NCBI GenBank assembly: GCA_017990155.1
Contig: JAGNOM010000136.1
Coordinates: 1-7,509, forward strand
Direction of reading: 5' to 3'
Source of the DNA: Propionivibrio sp.
Lineage (GTDB): Bacteria > Pseudomonadota > Gammaproteobacteria > Burkholderiales > Rhodocyclaceae
Length of the DNA: 7,509 nucleotides
How positions within the stretch are numbered: position 1 is the first letter of the stretch; each line of letters begins with the position of its first letter. The position numbers and the translations under genes were made by a program. This document shows, piece by piece, positions 1 to 7,040 of this stretch. The notes under the pieces are model-generated. The model had not been told where the DNA came from and did not search any database. It saw nothing but the letters and a program-made list of their open reading frames with translations.

Positions 1-714
1 TGGCTGTTCTGGTGCGGCTTCAATTTGCTTATCCTCTTCCTCTATCCAACATGGATCGCGCCCTTGTTCAACAAGTTCACGCCGCTTGACGATGCCCCGC
101 TCAAAGCACGTATCGAAGCCCTGCTCGAACGCTGCGGTTTCGCCAGCTCCGGCCTCTTCGTCATGGACGGATCGAAGCGTTCGAACCATGGCAACGCCTA
201 CTTCACGGGATTCGGAAAAACCAAGCGAATCGTTTTCTTCGACACCCTGCTTGGGCGCTTGCAGCCCACAGAAGTGGAAGCAGTCCTCGCGCACGAACTG
301 GGCCACTTCAAGCATCGCCACGTTCTCAAGCGCATCGCCCTGCTCTTCTCCATGTCGCTTGTTTTCCTCGCCGTGCTCGGCCAACTGATCGATGCGCCCT
401 GGTTTTACCAGGGGCTGGGTGTGCAAGCGCAGAACACCGCCATGGCGCTGCTTCTCTTCTTTTTCGTCGTGCCGGTCTTCACCTTCCTGCTGACACCGCT
501 CATGAGCCTGCTGTCGCGCCGGCACGAGTTCGAGGCCGATCGATACGCCGGAAAACACGCTTCTGCCGACGCGCTGATCAAGGCGCTCGTCAAGCTCTAC
601 GAAGAGAACGCCTCGACCCTGACGCCGGACCCGCTACACTCGCTCTTCTACGACTCACATCCACCGGCCGCGTTGCGCATTTCGCGATTGGCGCAACAGG
701 CGTCATCAACTTGA
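1..714 (+). CDS. M48 family (Ste24/CAAX-protease-like) zinc metallopeptidase, 5' end cut off by the window
   Basis: This is an integral-membrane zinc endopeptidase of family M48, the group of Ste24 CAAX proteases. The frame is open from base 1, so a nearby TTG at 25 is not the real start; 237 C-terminal residues are visible, against the usual length of a little over 400. Counting from base 1, the catalytic HELGH (HExxH) is at residues 98-102, and HEFEAD at about 175-180 supplies the third zinc ligand, probably E176. The family stretches PLFNKFTPL, VMDGSKRSNHGNAYF and DSHPP are all present. Two hydrophobic helices, at about 111-131 and 147-170, sit between the zinc motifs, as in Ste24 proteins. 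Bacterial members are thought to act in membrane protein quality control; the substrate here is unknown. Its stop codon overlaps the start of rsgA, so the two are co-transcribed. The family call is firm; the bacterial role is inference. Confidence 0.95.
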   Translation, partial: WLFWCGFNLLILFLYPTWIAPLFNKFTPLDDAPLKARIEALLERCGFASSGLFVMDGSKRSNHGNAYFTGFGKTKRIVFFDTLLGRLQPTEVEAVLAHELGHFKHRHVLKRIALLFSMSLVFLAVLGQLIDAPWFYQGLGVQAQNTAMALLLFFFVVPVFTFLLTPLMSLLSRRHEFEADRYAGKHASADALIKALVKLYEENASTLTPDPLHSLFYDSHPPAALRISRLAQQASST

Positions 715-1574
715 ACATCAAAGGCACCATCGTCGCGGCCCACGGACGGCAGTACCGGGTCGAACTGGCCGACGGAGAAACGCTGCTGTGTTTCCCGCGC
801 GGGAAGAAGAGCGAGGCAGCATGTGGCGACCAGGTCACCGTGCAGCGCAGCGGCGACCAGGGCGTCATCGACACGATCGAGCCGCGACGGTCTCTGCTTT
901 ATCGCTCGAATGCCTTCAAGGAAAAACTGATCGCAGCCAACGTCACGCAGATCATCATCGTGGTCGCCACCGAGCCTTCATTTTCCGATGAACTGATTAC
1001 GCGCTGCATCTCAGCGGCTGAAAGCCAGGAGATGCAAGCACTAATCGTGTTGAACAAGATCGACTTGGCCGATCGCGTTCCTGCAGCCAGAGAGACGCTC
1101 GCGCCCTTCGCGAAGCTCGGCTACCGCGTGCTGGAGCTTTCGGCACTCACCAGCGGCGAAGCATTGCGCGCGCTCCTGTCGCACCACACCAGCGTTCTCG
1201 TCGGCCAGTCCGGGATGGGGAAATCGACACTGACGAACGCCCTGATTCCTGAAGCCAACGCGCCGACACGCGAGATTTCCGAGTCGCTCGATTCAGGAAA
1301 GCACACCACAACGCACGCCACGCTCTACCGCCTTGACGCCGATTCCGCGTTGATCGACTCCCCCGGACTGCAAGAGTTTGGACTTGGACATCTTTCCGCC
1401 GGTGAAATCGAGCACACCTTTCTTGAACTGCGCCCCTTACTCGGGCAATGCCGGTTCCGCAATTGCCGCCATGACCGCGAGCCCGACTGTGCCGTGCGGG
1501 AAGCGGTCCGCACCGGACAAATGGATCCGCGCCGCTTTGCAGTCTTCCGTACACTCTGCGCCGAAATCGGCTGA
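711..1574 (+). CDS. rsgA: RsgA, small ribosomal subunit biogenesis GTPase
   Basis: RsgA is a circularly permuted GTPase that binds the 30S subunit late in assembly and hydrolyses GTP to release it. The 287-residue protein has the full family layout. An N-terminal OB-fold (about 1-60) is followed by the permuted G motifs: G4 NKID at 115-118, then G1 GQSGMGKS at 165-172, the G2 region KHTTTHA at 198-204 and G3 DSPG at 216-219. The C-terminal zinc knuckle uses C247, C252, H254 and C260. The length is at the short end of the normal range and nothing is missing. The start is a TTG at 711 that overlaps the TGA of the upstream protease gene (TTGA). It is preferred because the protein begins in register with the family (MNIKGTIVAAHGRQYRV) and no in-frame ATG lies nearby. 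The overlap suggests translational coupling. The next gene starts 18 bases after the stop. Confidence 0.97.
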   Translation: MNIKGTIVAAHGRQYRVELADGETLLCFPRGKKSEAACGDQVTVQRSGDQGVIDTIEPRRSLLYRSNAFKEKLIAANVTQIIIVVATEPSFSDELITRCISAAESQEMQALIVLNKIDLADRVPAARETLAPFAKLGYRVLELSALTSGEALRALLSHHTSVLVGQSGMGKSTLTNALIPEANAPTREISESLDSGKHTTTHATLYRLDADSALIDSPGLQEFGLGHLSAGEIEHTFLELRPLLGQCRFRNCRHDREPDCAVREAVRTGQMDPRRFAVFRTLCAEIG

Positions 1575-1592
1575 AACCAGGAGAAGTGACAC

Positions 1593-1871
1593 ATGGACGA
1601 TATCGTCATCTATCGCAAGCACGGAAAAACCCTTGCCGAGGCACGCAAATCGGCCGAACGCATGGCGGCGGAACTGAACGAGGAATTCGAACTGAACTGC
1701 GCCTGGCAGGGGAATGTCCTCACCTTTGAACGTCTGGGCGTGTCCGGAAAGCTCGAACTGGACGACCAGGAAGTCGGCGTGATCGTCAATCTCAGTTTCT
1801 TGCTGACCGCGCTCAAGCCGACCATTGAACGGGAAGTGCACAGGTTTTTCGACGAGAACTTCGCGACCTGA
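1593..1871 (+). CDS. Polyhydroxyalkanoic acid system family protein (PHA_gran_rgn type)
   Basis: This 92-residue protein matches my memory of the small polyhydroxyalkanoic-acid-system family, which is often encoded near phasin or PHA genes and is thought to act at PHA granules. Its biochemical role is not established. Family features visible are the N-terminal I-Y-R-K-H with a long amphipathic helix containing EARKSAERMAAELNEEF (about 15-31), then W-Q-G-N-x-L-x-F-x-R-x-G-V-x-G (about 38-52), and a C-terminal helix LLTALKPTIEREVHRFF (about 70-86). There is no signal peptide or membrane segment, so it is cytoplasmic. The start is an ATG with a strong AGGAG at 1579-1583, 9 bases upstream. It lies 18 bases after rsgA and is probably carried on the same transcript, an odd pairing of ribosome assembly with storage. 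No clear terminator follows it. Confidence 0.85.
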   Translation: MDDIVIYRKHGKTLAEARKSAERMAAELNEEFELNCAWQGNVLTFERLGVSGKLELDDQEVGVIVNLSFLLTALKPTIEREVHRFFDENFAT

Positions 1872-1926
1872 GCGCCTGCCGGCCGCCAACCCGCCGAGCA
1901 CCTTGACCGGGTATAGCTCAGCAGCA

Positions 1927-1955
1927 TTTTCAGCGCGGCCGTGCGGTGCTATTCT
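1927..1955 (+). promoter_or_regulatory. Putative sigma-70 promoter with extended -10 for the TetR-TPR operon
   Basis: A TTTTCA box (1927-1932, 4 of 6 to TTGACA) and a TATTCT box (1950-1955, 4 of 6 to TATAAT) are separated by exactly 17 bases. TGC stands directly before the -10 box, which makes it an extended -10 (TGn). Transcription would start near 1962, leaving about 30 bases of leader before the ATG at 1994. This also argues against the GTG at 1946 as the TetR start, because that codon would lie inside the promoter. It was found by eye and has not been tested. Confidence 0.45.
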
Positions 1956-1993
1956 CGCCAATCGGAACGGACCAACGTCGATCGGGCAGGTTC

Positions 1994-2641
1994 ATGGAAA
2001 TCAAACCCAAGCGAAGAACGCCAGAGCGAATCCTTGAGGCCAGCCTGCGCCTGTTCAACGATTTCGGCGAACCCAACGTCACGACCACCGTCATCGCCGA
2101 CGACCTGAATATCAGCCCGGGCAATCTCTACTACCACTTTCACAACAAGGACGAGATTGTCGAAGCCATTTTCGCCGCGTTCGAGCGGGAGATTGAAGGC
2201 ATCCTCGCCGTCCCGTCCAATCGCCAGGCGAACGTCGAAGACATCTGGCTGTTTTTGCACCTGCTGTTCGAGCAGATCTGGAAGTACCGTTTCTTCTACC
2301 GCGATCTCAACGATCTGTTGACCCGCAACCGGACGCTCGAGATTCATTTCAAGAAGATCCTGGCGCACAAGATCGGAACGGCAACGCAACTCTGCGAAAG
2401 CCTGGTCGCCGCCGGGTCGATGCGCGCGTCAGCCGCAGAATTGCGTGCTGTAAGTACCAACATGGCCGTCATCGCCACTTACTGGCTCTCGTTCGAGTAC
2501 GCCCGCGACCCTCGCGGCACCACGGAGAGTGAACGGATCGGACGCGGCGTCTATCAGGTCATGGCCATGATTTCTCCGTTCCTGATCGATGAAGCCCGGA
2601 CATTGCTGGAGCGACTTTCCGTCGCGTATCTGAAGCCTTAA
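1994..2641 (+). CDS. TetR family transcriptional regulator (PhaD-like by context)
   Basis: A 215-residue TetR-type repressor or activator, a dimer that binds DNA through its N-terminal helix-turn-helix and a small ligand through its C-terminal domain. The DNA-binding domain covers about residues 9-55: RTPERILEASLRLFNDFGE, then TTTVIADDLNISPGNLYYHF, with FHNKDEIVEAIF closing it. The C-terminal part, with WLFLHLLFEQIWKYRFFYRDL at about 81-101, resembles the bacterial-repressor-type TetR C-domain also seen, from memory, in Pseudomonas PhaD, which controls phasin genes. The ATG at 1994 is chosen over an in-frame GTG at 1946: MEIKPKRRTPERIL is the usual N-terminus of the group, a G-rich GGGCAGG precedes it (only 3 bases away, so a weak site), and the GTG sits in the likely promoter. 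It is followed after 38 bases by the TPR gene. The family is certain; the target and ligand are unknown, with acyl-type ligands and the granule genes on the minus strand as candidates. Confidence 0.93.
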   Translation: MEIKPKRRTPERILEASLRLFNDFGEPNVTTTVIADDLNISPGNLYYHFHNKDEIVEAIFAAFEREIEGILAVPSNRQANVEDIWLFLHLLFEQIWKYRFFYRDLNDLLTRNRTLEIHFKKILAHKIGTATQLCESLVAAGSMRASAAELRAVSTNMAVIATYWLSFEYARDPRGTTESERIGRGVYQVMAMISPFLIDEARTLLERLSVAYLKP

Positions 2642-2679
2642 CCGCAATTAACCACCACGGTGCAAGCAGGAGAATTGAC

Positions 2680-3453
2680 ATGGCATGGATCAAGTTCCCT
2701 CACCCAGATAAATCGTTCTCTTACCCGGGCGCCGCGCTCAAAAAGAACTGGGCGCGCCTCCACGCCGGAGACTGCGAGCCGTTCCCCGACGACAGCAAGG
2801 TGCAAGACGCATGGCGGAGCTACCACGCGGGAGATTTCGGCAGCGCGGTCGAACTGGGCCTCGCCTGCGGCCTTCCGGGGTACGCCGTCGCCAACAAGGC
2901 GGCTACGGTTTACGCGAGCTATCTTGAACCGGATCAGGAGCGCAAACTCAAGCTGCTCATCGACGCCGCCCAACGTTGCGAGGAACAGCAAAAGACCCTA
3001 CCGGCCTATGCCAACGCCTGGTATCTCCACGCTTTCGCGCTGGGGCGCTACAGCCAGTGCATCTCCGTGGTCAAGGCGCTCGCCGAAGGCCTCGGCGGGA
3101 AGATCAAGCACAGCCTGACGCAGGCCATCGCGCTTGAACCCCAACACGCCGACGCGCACATTGCGCTGGGGGCTTATCACGCCGAAGTCATCGACAAGGT
3201 TGGATCGCTGGTTGGCGGCTTGACTTACGGCGCGAAGAAGAACCTCGGTGTCGAGCATTTCGAAACAGCGCTCAAGCTCAATCCGGACTCGGCCATCGCA
3301 CGAATCGAATTTGCCAACGGACTCGCCATGATGTTCGGCTCCAGCCGGATCAAGGACGCGGAACGCTATTATCGGGAAGCCGCCAACTGCAAACCCGCCG
3401 ACGCGATGGAATGGCTCGACGTCGAGAGCGCGAAGTCAGAACTGGACGGCTGA
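2680..3453 (+). CDS. TPR-like repeat protein of unknown function
   Basis: A 257-residue soluble protein built of helical TPR-like pairs, probably a protein-protein interaction scaffold. The best repeats are at about 43-63 (AWRSYHAGDFGSAVELGLA), 146-170 (LTQAIALEPQHADAHIALGAY), 193-217 (HFETALKLNPDSAIARIEF) and 224-243 (IKDAERYYREAANCKPAD). The phrases A-I-A-L-E-P and A-L-K-L-N-P are classic TPR turn signatures. There is no signal peptide, membrane helix or catalytic motif. The start is an ATG with AGGAG at 2668-2672, spaced 7 bases. The gene lies 38 bases after the TetR gene with no terminator between, so they probably form a two-gene operon. I do not recognise a named family beyond TPR-like. 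A partner among the storage-granule proteins is conceivable, but only from location. Confidence 0.88.
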   Translation: MAWIKFPHPDKSFSYPGAALKKNWARLHAGDCEPFPDDSKVQDAWRSYHAGDFGSAVELGLACGLPGYAVANKAATVYASYLEPDQERKLKLLIDAAQRCEEQQKTLPAYANAWYLHAFALGRYSQCISVVKALAEGLGGKIKHSLTQAIALEPQHADAHIALGAYHAEVIDKVGSLVGGLTYGAKKNLGVEHFETALKLNPDSAIARIEFANGLAMMFGSSRIKDAERYYREAANCKPADAMEWLDVESAKSELDG

Positions 3454-3472
3454 GCGTCACACAACGTCGGTT

Positions 3473-3486
3473 CCGGTTGACACCGG
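3473..3486. other. Short hairpin in the convergent junction
   Basis: The 53-base gap between the two convergent operons (3454-3506) contains CCGGT-TGAC-ACCGG, a perfect 5-bp stem with a 4-base loop, inside a run of CGGTT-like repeats. No T-tract follows on either strand, so it does not qualify as an intrinsic terminator. It may still slow polymerase arriving from either side, but that is speculative. Confidence 0.3.
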
Positions 3487-3506
3487 TTGGTTACCGCGCG
3501 CTTGGC

Positions 3507-4073
3507 TTACGGGGGATCAATCAGGCTCACGCACCGCTTCAAGATGGCGGCCTGCTCGTCGGGCGACTTACCGATCAGGTCGCAATTTCGCACCTCGGGT
3601 TTCTTCGGCGCCGATTCCGCCTTTTTTGGCACCTGAGCCTCCGGCGACTTTCCCTCCCCTTTCGTCGCCGACCCCACCGCCGCGCCAGCGGCCGGTTCGG
3701 AACTCTTCTCCCCCGTGACCGCCGATTTCCCGGTCGACTCCTCGGGGCCCGCGTGCTCGGACACGGACGCCATCAGCACATTGATCTGTCCGGTAAGCGT
3801 CTCGATTTGATGTTTCATGTCCTTGAGCGCCGTTTCGAGCGCGAGACCGTTGTCTTTGGGTTCGTTCATTTCCTTGATGGCCGCTATTTCCTTCTTCATG
3901 GCCAACAGTTCGGCACGCGACGCTTTAGCGCTCTGATAAAACATACCCGCGCCGATCGCCCCCGCGATCACGACCATGGCGAGTACCACCGACAAGGCGA
4001 GCACCGGCAGCATTCCACTCCGGCCCTTGGGCGCCTCCTCGACGATTTGCGCCTCATTGTTTTCGCTGGTCAT
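3507..4073 (-). CDS. Single-span membrane protein with coiled coil and C-terminal cysteine pair, unknown function
   Basis: I do not recognise this 188-residue protein. What can be seen is a short acidic N-terminal tail (1-19), one strong transmembrane helix (about 21-46, LPVLALSVVLAMVVIAGAIGA), a heptad-like coiled coil (about 50-105, with AELLAMKKEIAAIKEM and LKDMKHQIETLTGQINVL), then a low-complexity Ala/Pro/Lys/Glu/Ser linker (about 107-160). The compact C-terminus, VRNCDLIGKSPDEQAAILKRC, carries two cysteines, C164 and C181. The basic PKGR before the helix is probably cytoplasmic, which would place the coiled coil and the cysteines in the periplasm, where they could form a disulfide. The start is an ATG with a strong GGAGGAG (plus coordinates 4079-4085). 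It begins 48 bases after the acyltransferase stop and is probably co-transcribed with it. The layout recalls membrane-anchored spacer proteins, but no function can be assigned. Confidence 0.85.
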   Translation of the reverse strand: MTSENNEAQIVEEAPKGRSGMLPVLALSVVLAMVVIAGAIGAGMFYQSAKASRAELLAMKKEIAAIKEMNEPKDNGLALETALKDMKHQIETLTGQINVLMASVSEHAGPEESTGKSAVTGEKSSEPAAGAAVGSATKGEGKSPEAQVPKKAESAPKKPEVRNCDLIGKSPDEQAAILKRCVSLIDPP

Positions 4074-4121
4074 GGTGACTCCTCCGAATTCCGCGCGCGT
4101 AGCGATTCCGTGGTCAAAGAC

Positions 4122-5615
4122 TCACTCATCCAGCGCGCTTTCGACCGCGTCCGGATCACGAAGACGAGACCACGGCTCCATCAAGACGAGCAAGAGCAGT
4201 TTCTCAAACTCGGCTGAAAATCGATCGACAATCCGTTCCGGATCGTCAACCAGCCCCTTGTCTGTAATCAGACCAAACTGAACCTTTCCGTCGTAGGAAA
4301 GAATACTGACGCCGATTCCGATATTGCTCGTCTGAGGAACCCAGAACATCTGCTGTTTGAGCTTCACACCAGCAAGGTAGCGCGGCAATTGCGGACCAGG
4401 CACGTTGGTCATCACCGCCGTTGCCTTGCTCGCAACGAGGTCGAGCACCTGTTGCTGCAAGAACTTCGGCGCCATCCCGACGAGACCGAGAAGCCCGTAA
4501 GTCACCTGTGCCTGGTAGGAACTCTTCAAAGCCTCCATCCGAGCCTTGGTCGTATAGAGGCGCGCGAGCGGATTCTCGATGCCGACGGGCAATTCGAGGG
4601 CCACCAGCCCAAAGTGATTCCCCAGGTCGCCCTTGCGGTCGGCGGATCGCAAATTCACCGGCACCATGGCGCGAAGGTCGACATCCGTCGTTGAATCGCC
4701 TTTGTCCTGCAGGTAACCCCGCAATGCGCCTGCGACCGATGACAGCAACAAATCATTGACCGAACAGCCGAGGACTTTGCCAATGGCCTTGACCTCGGGT
4801 AAAGGAATCGGATCGGACCAGGCCACGCGTTTGACCGTACCCGGCTTGCCCTTGAGTCGCGTGTGGCTGTCGCTCGGCATCAACGCCAACTTGCCAACTT
4901 CATTCGCGATCGCTCCCGCCACGCTCGCGTAATCAAGGAGCGTTCCCGGATCGTTGCGCAGACCTTGATAGTGCCCCCAAAGCGTCCCACCGAGCCGGAT
5001 CGAGGCCAGCGCGAGATCGGTAATCGGCTCGGCGATAATCGACCAGAAGAGATCACCATCGTCGGCGTCCTTATCCTCGCCCTCGGCCTTTCGTGACGGG
5101 CGTTTCGGGGGGCCAGCTTCCCGCCCTCCGGTTTCCGGCGCATCGGGGGCATCATCCGTCAGTGAATGCAGCACTCCGATCAGCGCAATGCCGTCAGCAA
5201 TCGCGTGATGAACGCGGACGACGACCGCCGAATCGCCATCAGCCGTCTCGACCAACTGGTATTCCCAACGCGGACGCGCCGGATTCAGTGGCTCGCTGGC
5301 CATTTCCGCAACGAACTTCTGCAACTCGCGCTTGCCACCCGGCGCAGGCAACACCGTACGGCGGACGTGCGAATCGAGATCGAAGTCGTCGTCATCGACC
5401 CACCATGCGCCGTCGGAATCGAGCTCGGCGATCTGGCGGAATCGGTGGTAGCGCAACAAGCGCTTGGCGATGGTGCGCTTGAAGCGCTCCGGATCCAATC
5501 GCCCATCAAACACCATCACCCCAATGATCTGCATCAGATTGGCCGGACGGTCCATCCGAAGCCATGCCGTATCAATACTGGCCATACGCTCACGCACGCG
5601 TTCACGGGAAGACAT
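4122..5615 (-). CDS. Wax ester synthase / diacylglycerol O-acyltransferase family protein (WS/DGAT)
   Basis: Enzymes of this family transfer an acyl group from acyl-CoA to a long-chain alcohol or to diacylglycerol, producing wax ester or triacylglycerol for storage. The 497-residue protein has the normal family length. The catalytic HHxxxDG is HHAIADG at 136-142. Other family landmarks are SVNDLLLSSVAGALRGYL (285-302), VPVNLRS (318-324), GNHFG (332-336) and TNVPGP (403-408) in the C-terminal domain. The N-terminus reads IDTAWLRMDRPANLMQI, a variant of the usual PLSPxDxxF motif. A hydrophilic stretch rich in Asp, Glu, Lys and Pro (about 155-190) follows the catalytic region. The start is an ATG with GGAGAG at plus 5622-5627; the ATG at codon 11 is an alternative. 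It lies 95 bases after the patatin gene, with its own promoter candidate, and leads into the membrane-protein gene. The family is firm; the preference for wax ester or triacylglycerol cannot be read from sequence. Confidence 0.94.
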   Translation of the reverse strand: MSSRERVRERMASIDTAWLRMDRPANLMQIIGVMVFDGRLDPERFKRTIAKRLLRYHRFRQIAELDSDGAWWVDDDDFDLDSHVRRTVLPAPGGKRELQKFVAEMASEPLNPARPRWEYQLVETADGDSAVVVRVHHAIADGIALIGVLHSLTDDAPDAPETGGREAGPPKRPSRKAEGEDKDADDGDLFWSIIAEPITDLALASIRLGGTLWGHYQGLRNDPGTLLDYASVAGAIANEVGKLALMPSDSHTRLKGKPGTVKRVAWSDPIPLPEVKAIGKVLGCSVNDLLLSSVAGALRGYLQDKGDSTTDVDLRAMVPVNLRSADRKGDLGNHFGLVALELPVGIENPLARLYTTKARMEALKSSYQAQVTYGLLGLVGMAPKFLQQQVLDLVASKATAVMTNVPGPQLPRYLAGVKLKQQMFWVPQTSNIGIGVSILSYDGKVQFGLITDKGLVDDPERIVDRFSAEFEKLLLLVLMEPWSRLRDPDAVESALDE

Positions 5616-5647
5616 TGCCTGCTCTCCGGGTTTGACGACAGGATCAC

Positions 5648-5656
5648 ATCATAACA
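5648..5656 (-). promoter_or_regulatory. Putative extended -10 promoter for the WS/DGAT gene
   Basis: Read on the minus strand, TGT-TATGAT lies about 30 bases before the acyltransferase ATG. TATGAT matches 5 of 6 bases of TATAAT and carries the TGn extension. No convincing -35 box stands at 16-18 bases further up, which extended -10 promoters can tolerate. If active, it would let the acyltransferase and membrane-protein genes be expressed apart from the patatin gene. Confidence 0.4.
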
Positions 5657-5710
5657 ATCTCTGTCGCCGGACCGCTACCGCTTACCCTCGTCACCACACA
5701 AAGCCGTGCG

Positions 5711-6931
5711 TCAGGAAGTCTGCGTCTCGAGCCAGTTTGATAGATCGCTCAGCGATGAATCCAGCGATGCAATGGTCGAAGCGAGATGGGAGCGACGCTT
5801 CGCAGGCAAGAGCGAACGGCTACGATCCCGGAGCACCGGGACGTTCAGGTGAATGCCATGGCGCTCGAAGATCGGGCCGAGGAGGTGACGGCGCCGATAC
5901 AGGTCACACCGCGTGGCCTGATAGGCATGCTCGCACAAGCGACTGCGACTGCTATAGCTGAAGACATTCGTGAAGAACATCTCTTCATCATCCGGCTTCG
6001 GCTCGAACAGGACGACGTCGGAATTCTTGTATTCGAGGTCGTAGCGCGCCATTCCGGTGCGCATGCGCGAATGGATGATGGCACGGAAGGTTTGCGACAA
6101 CACCACCGGCAAACCACCATCGACCAAATGCTCGAGGGCAAGCGAGCGCACATCGGGACGCGAATGCCGGGCCGCCATCACTGAGTCGAAGGGAACCAGC
6201 GGATTGATGCAGATCACGAGATCAGCGCCTTCGCGTAGCGCGACCGAAGCGTGGAGTGTTTTGATGAGCGCGCCATCGACGAAGTGCCGTCCGCCGATAT
6301 TCACCGGGGGGAAAAGACCGGGCAGCGCTGCGCTCGCCTGCACGGCCAGGGAGATCGGGATGTCGTCGTAGCCATTGCCGCCAAAAGCGACCGATTCTCC
6401 CGAATCGAGATCGGTCGCCACGAGAAACAGCTTGTGCTTCAACTCGCGGAAATCATTGGTCCGTCCGTTCGCCGAAAACATTCGCCGGAGCAGCTCATCG
6501 ACGCCGGCATTGTCAAATATTCCAGACGGAAGGGCATAGCTCAGGCGCTGCAACGACTCGAACAGCCCCATATGCAAGGGATCGGAAAAATAGTTCCTGA
6601 AAGAGGCGAACAGCAGGGGCGGTACGGATAAGGCACGCTTCAGATATTCGCCAAAAGCAGGGCGCAACAGCAATTCGGGGTCGAACATCTCGTCGGTATC
6701 GTTTTCGACCAACATGCGCGCCAGGGATTTTGGATGCATGCCGTTGGCGACAGCAGCAGCAACGAAACCGCCCGAACTGACTCCAACAAAGAAATCAAAT
6801 CCGTTGAAATCGAGCCCATCCAGGGCCTCGGAAAGCGCCGCCATGGCGCCGACTTCGTAGATACCGCCGACCGGCCCACCCCCTGCAAGCGCCAATCCGA
6901 CTTTTGATCGCACAACAGGAGCGGCCATCAT
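5711..6931 (-). CDS. Patatin-like phospholipase / lipid acyl hydrolase
   Basis: Patatin-fold enzymes hydrolyse acyl esters of phospholipids or neutral lipids with a Ser-Asp dyad. All the catalytic parts are present in this 406-residue protein: the oxyanion loop LALAGGGPVGG (13-23), the nucleophile elbow GVSSG (50-54) with S52, and the DGA motif (219-221) with D219. SAALPGLFPP (200-209) is a typical family stretch. The C-terminal 170 residues hold a charged region (MARYDLEYKNSDVVLFEPKPDDEEMFF area, about 294-320) and an Arg/Ser-rich tail. There is no signal peptide, so it acts in the cytoplasm or on a membrane or granule surface. Two adjacent ATGs are possible: GGAG at plus 6936-6939 is 4 bases from the first and 7 from the second (6928), so the second is slightly favoured. 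It lies downstream of the phasin terminator and upstream of the acyltransferase. The substrate is unknown; mobilising stored lipid is a reasonable inference. Confidence 0.93.
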   Translation of the reverse strand: MMAAPVVRSKVGLALAGGGPVGGIYEVGAMAALSEALDGLDFNGFDFFVGVSSGGFVAAAVANGMHPKSLARMLVENDTDEMFDPELLLRPAFGEYLKRALSVPPLLFASFRNYFSDPLHMGLFESLQRLSYALPSGIFDNAGVDELLRRMFSANGRTNDFRELKHKLFLVATDLDSGESVAFGGNGYDDIPISLAVQASAALPGLFPPVNIGGRHFVDGALIKTLHASVALREGADLVICINPLVPFDSVMAARHSRPDVRSLALEHLVDGGLPVVLSQTFRAIIHSRMRTGMARYDLEYKNSDVVLFEPKPDDEEMFFTNVFSYSSRSRLCEHAYQATRCDLYRRRHLLGPIFERHGIHLNVPVLRDRSRSLLPAKRRSHLASTIASLDSSLSDLSNWLETQTS

Positions 6932-7040
6932 TCATCTCCGACCAAACGCGTGGAGCAGCCACATGGACTCAAGAACCGCTCAGCACCGCGCATCTGCTCC
7001 TTCAATAGCGAAAAAAGCAATACACCCGGTGCTGTCGCGG

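Noticed and set aside
1437..1961. A 174-codon minus-strand frame across rsgA and the PHA-system gene
   Set aside because: Both plus-strand genes have clear family motifs and ribosome sites. The antisense frame shows no recognisable domain.
1946..1993. Longer TetR start at the GTG at 1946
   Set aside because: It adds 16 residues not typical of the group, and the codon lies inside the extended -10 promoter candidate.
3473..3486. Bidirectional terminator between the convergent operons
   Set aside because: The stem is only 5 bp and no T-tract follows on either strand, so it is listed only as a hairpin.
3411..4217. A long plus-strand open frame (268 codons) covering the membrane-protein gene
   Set aside because: It has an Arg/His-rich composition without family motifs and runs antisense to a gene with a strong ribosome site, a clear transmembrane helix and a coiled coil. 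It is a GC-driven shadow.
6932..7040. A dedicated promoter for the patatin gene in the gap below the phasin terminator
   Set aside because: T-rich and TATTGA-like pieces occur near 7000-7020 on the minus strand, but no -35/-10 pair with proper spacing could be found.
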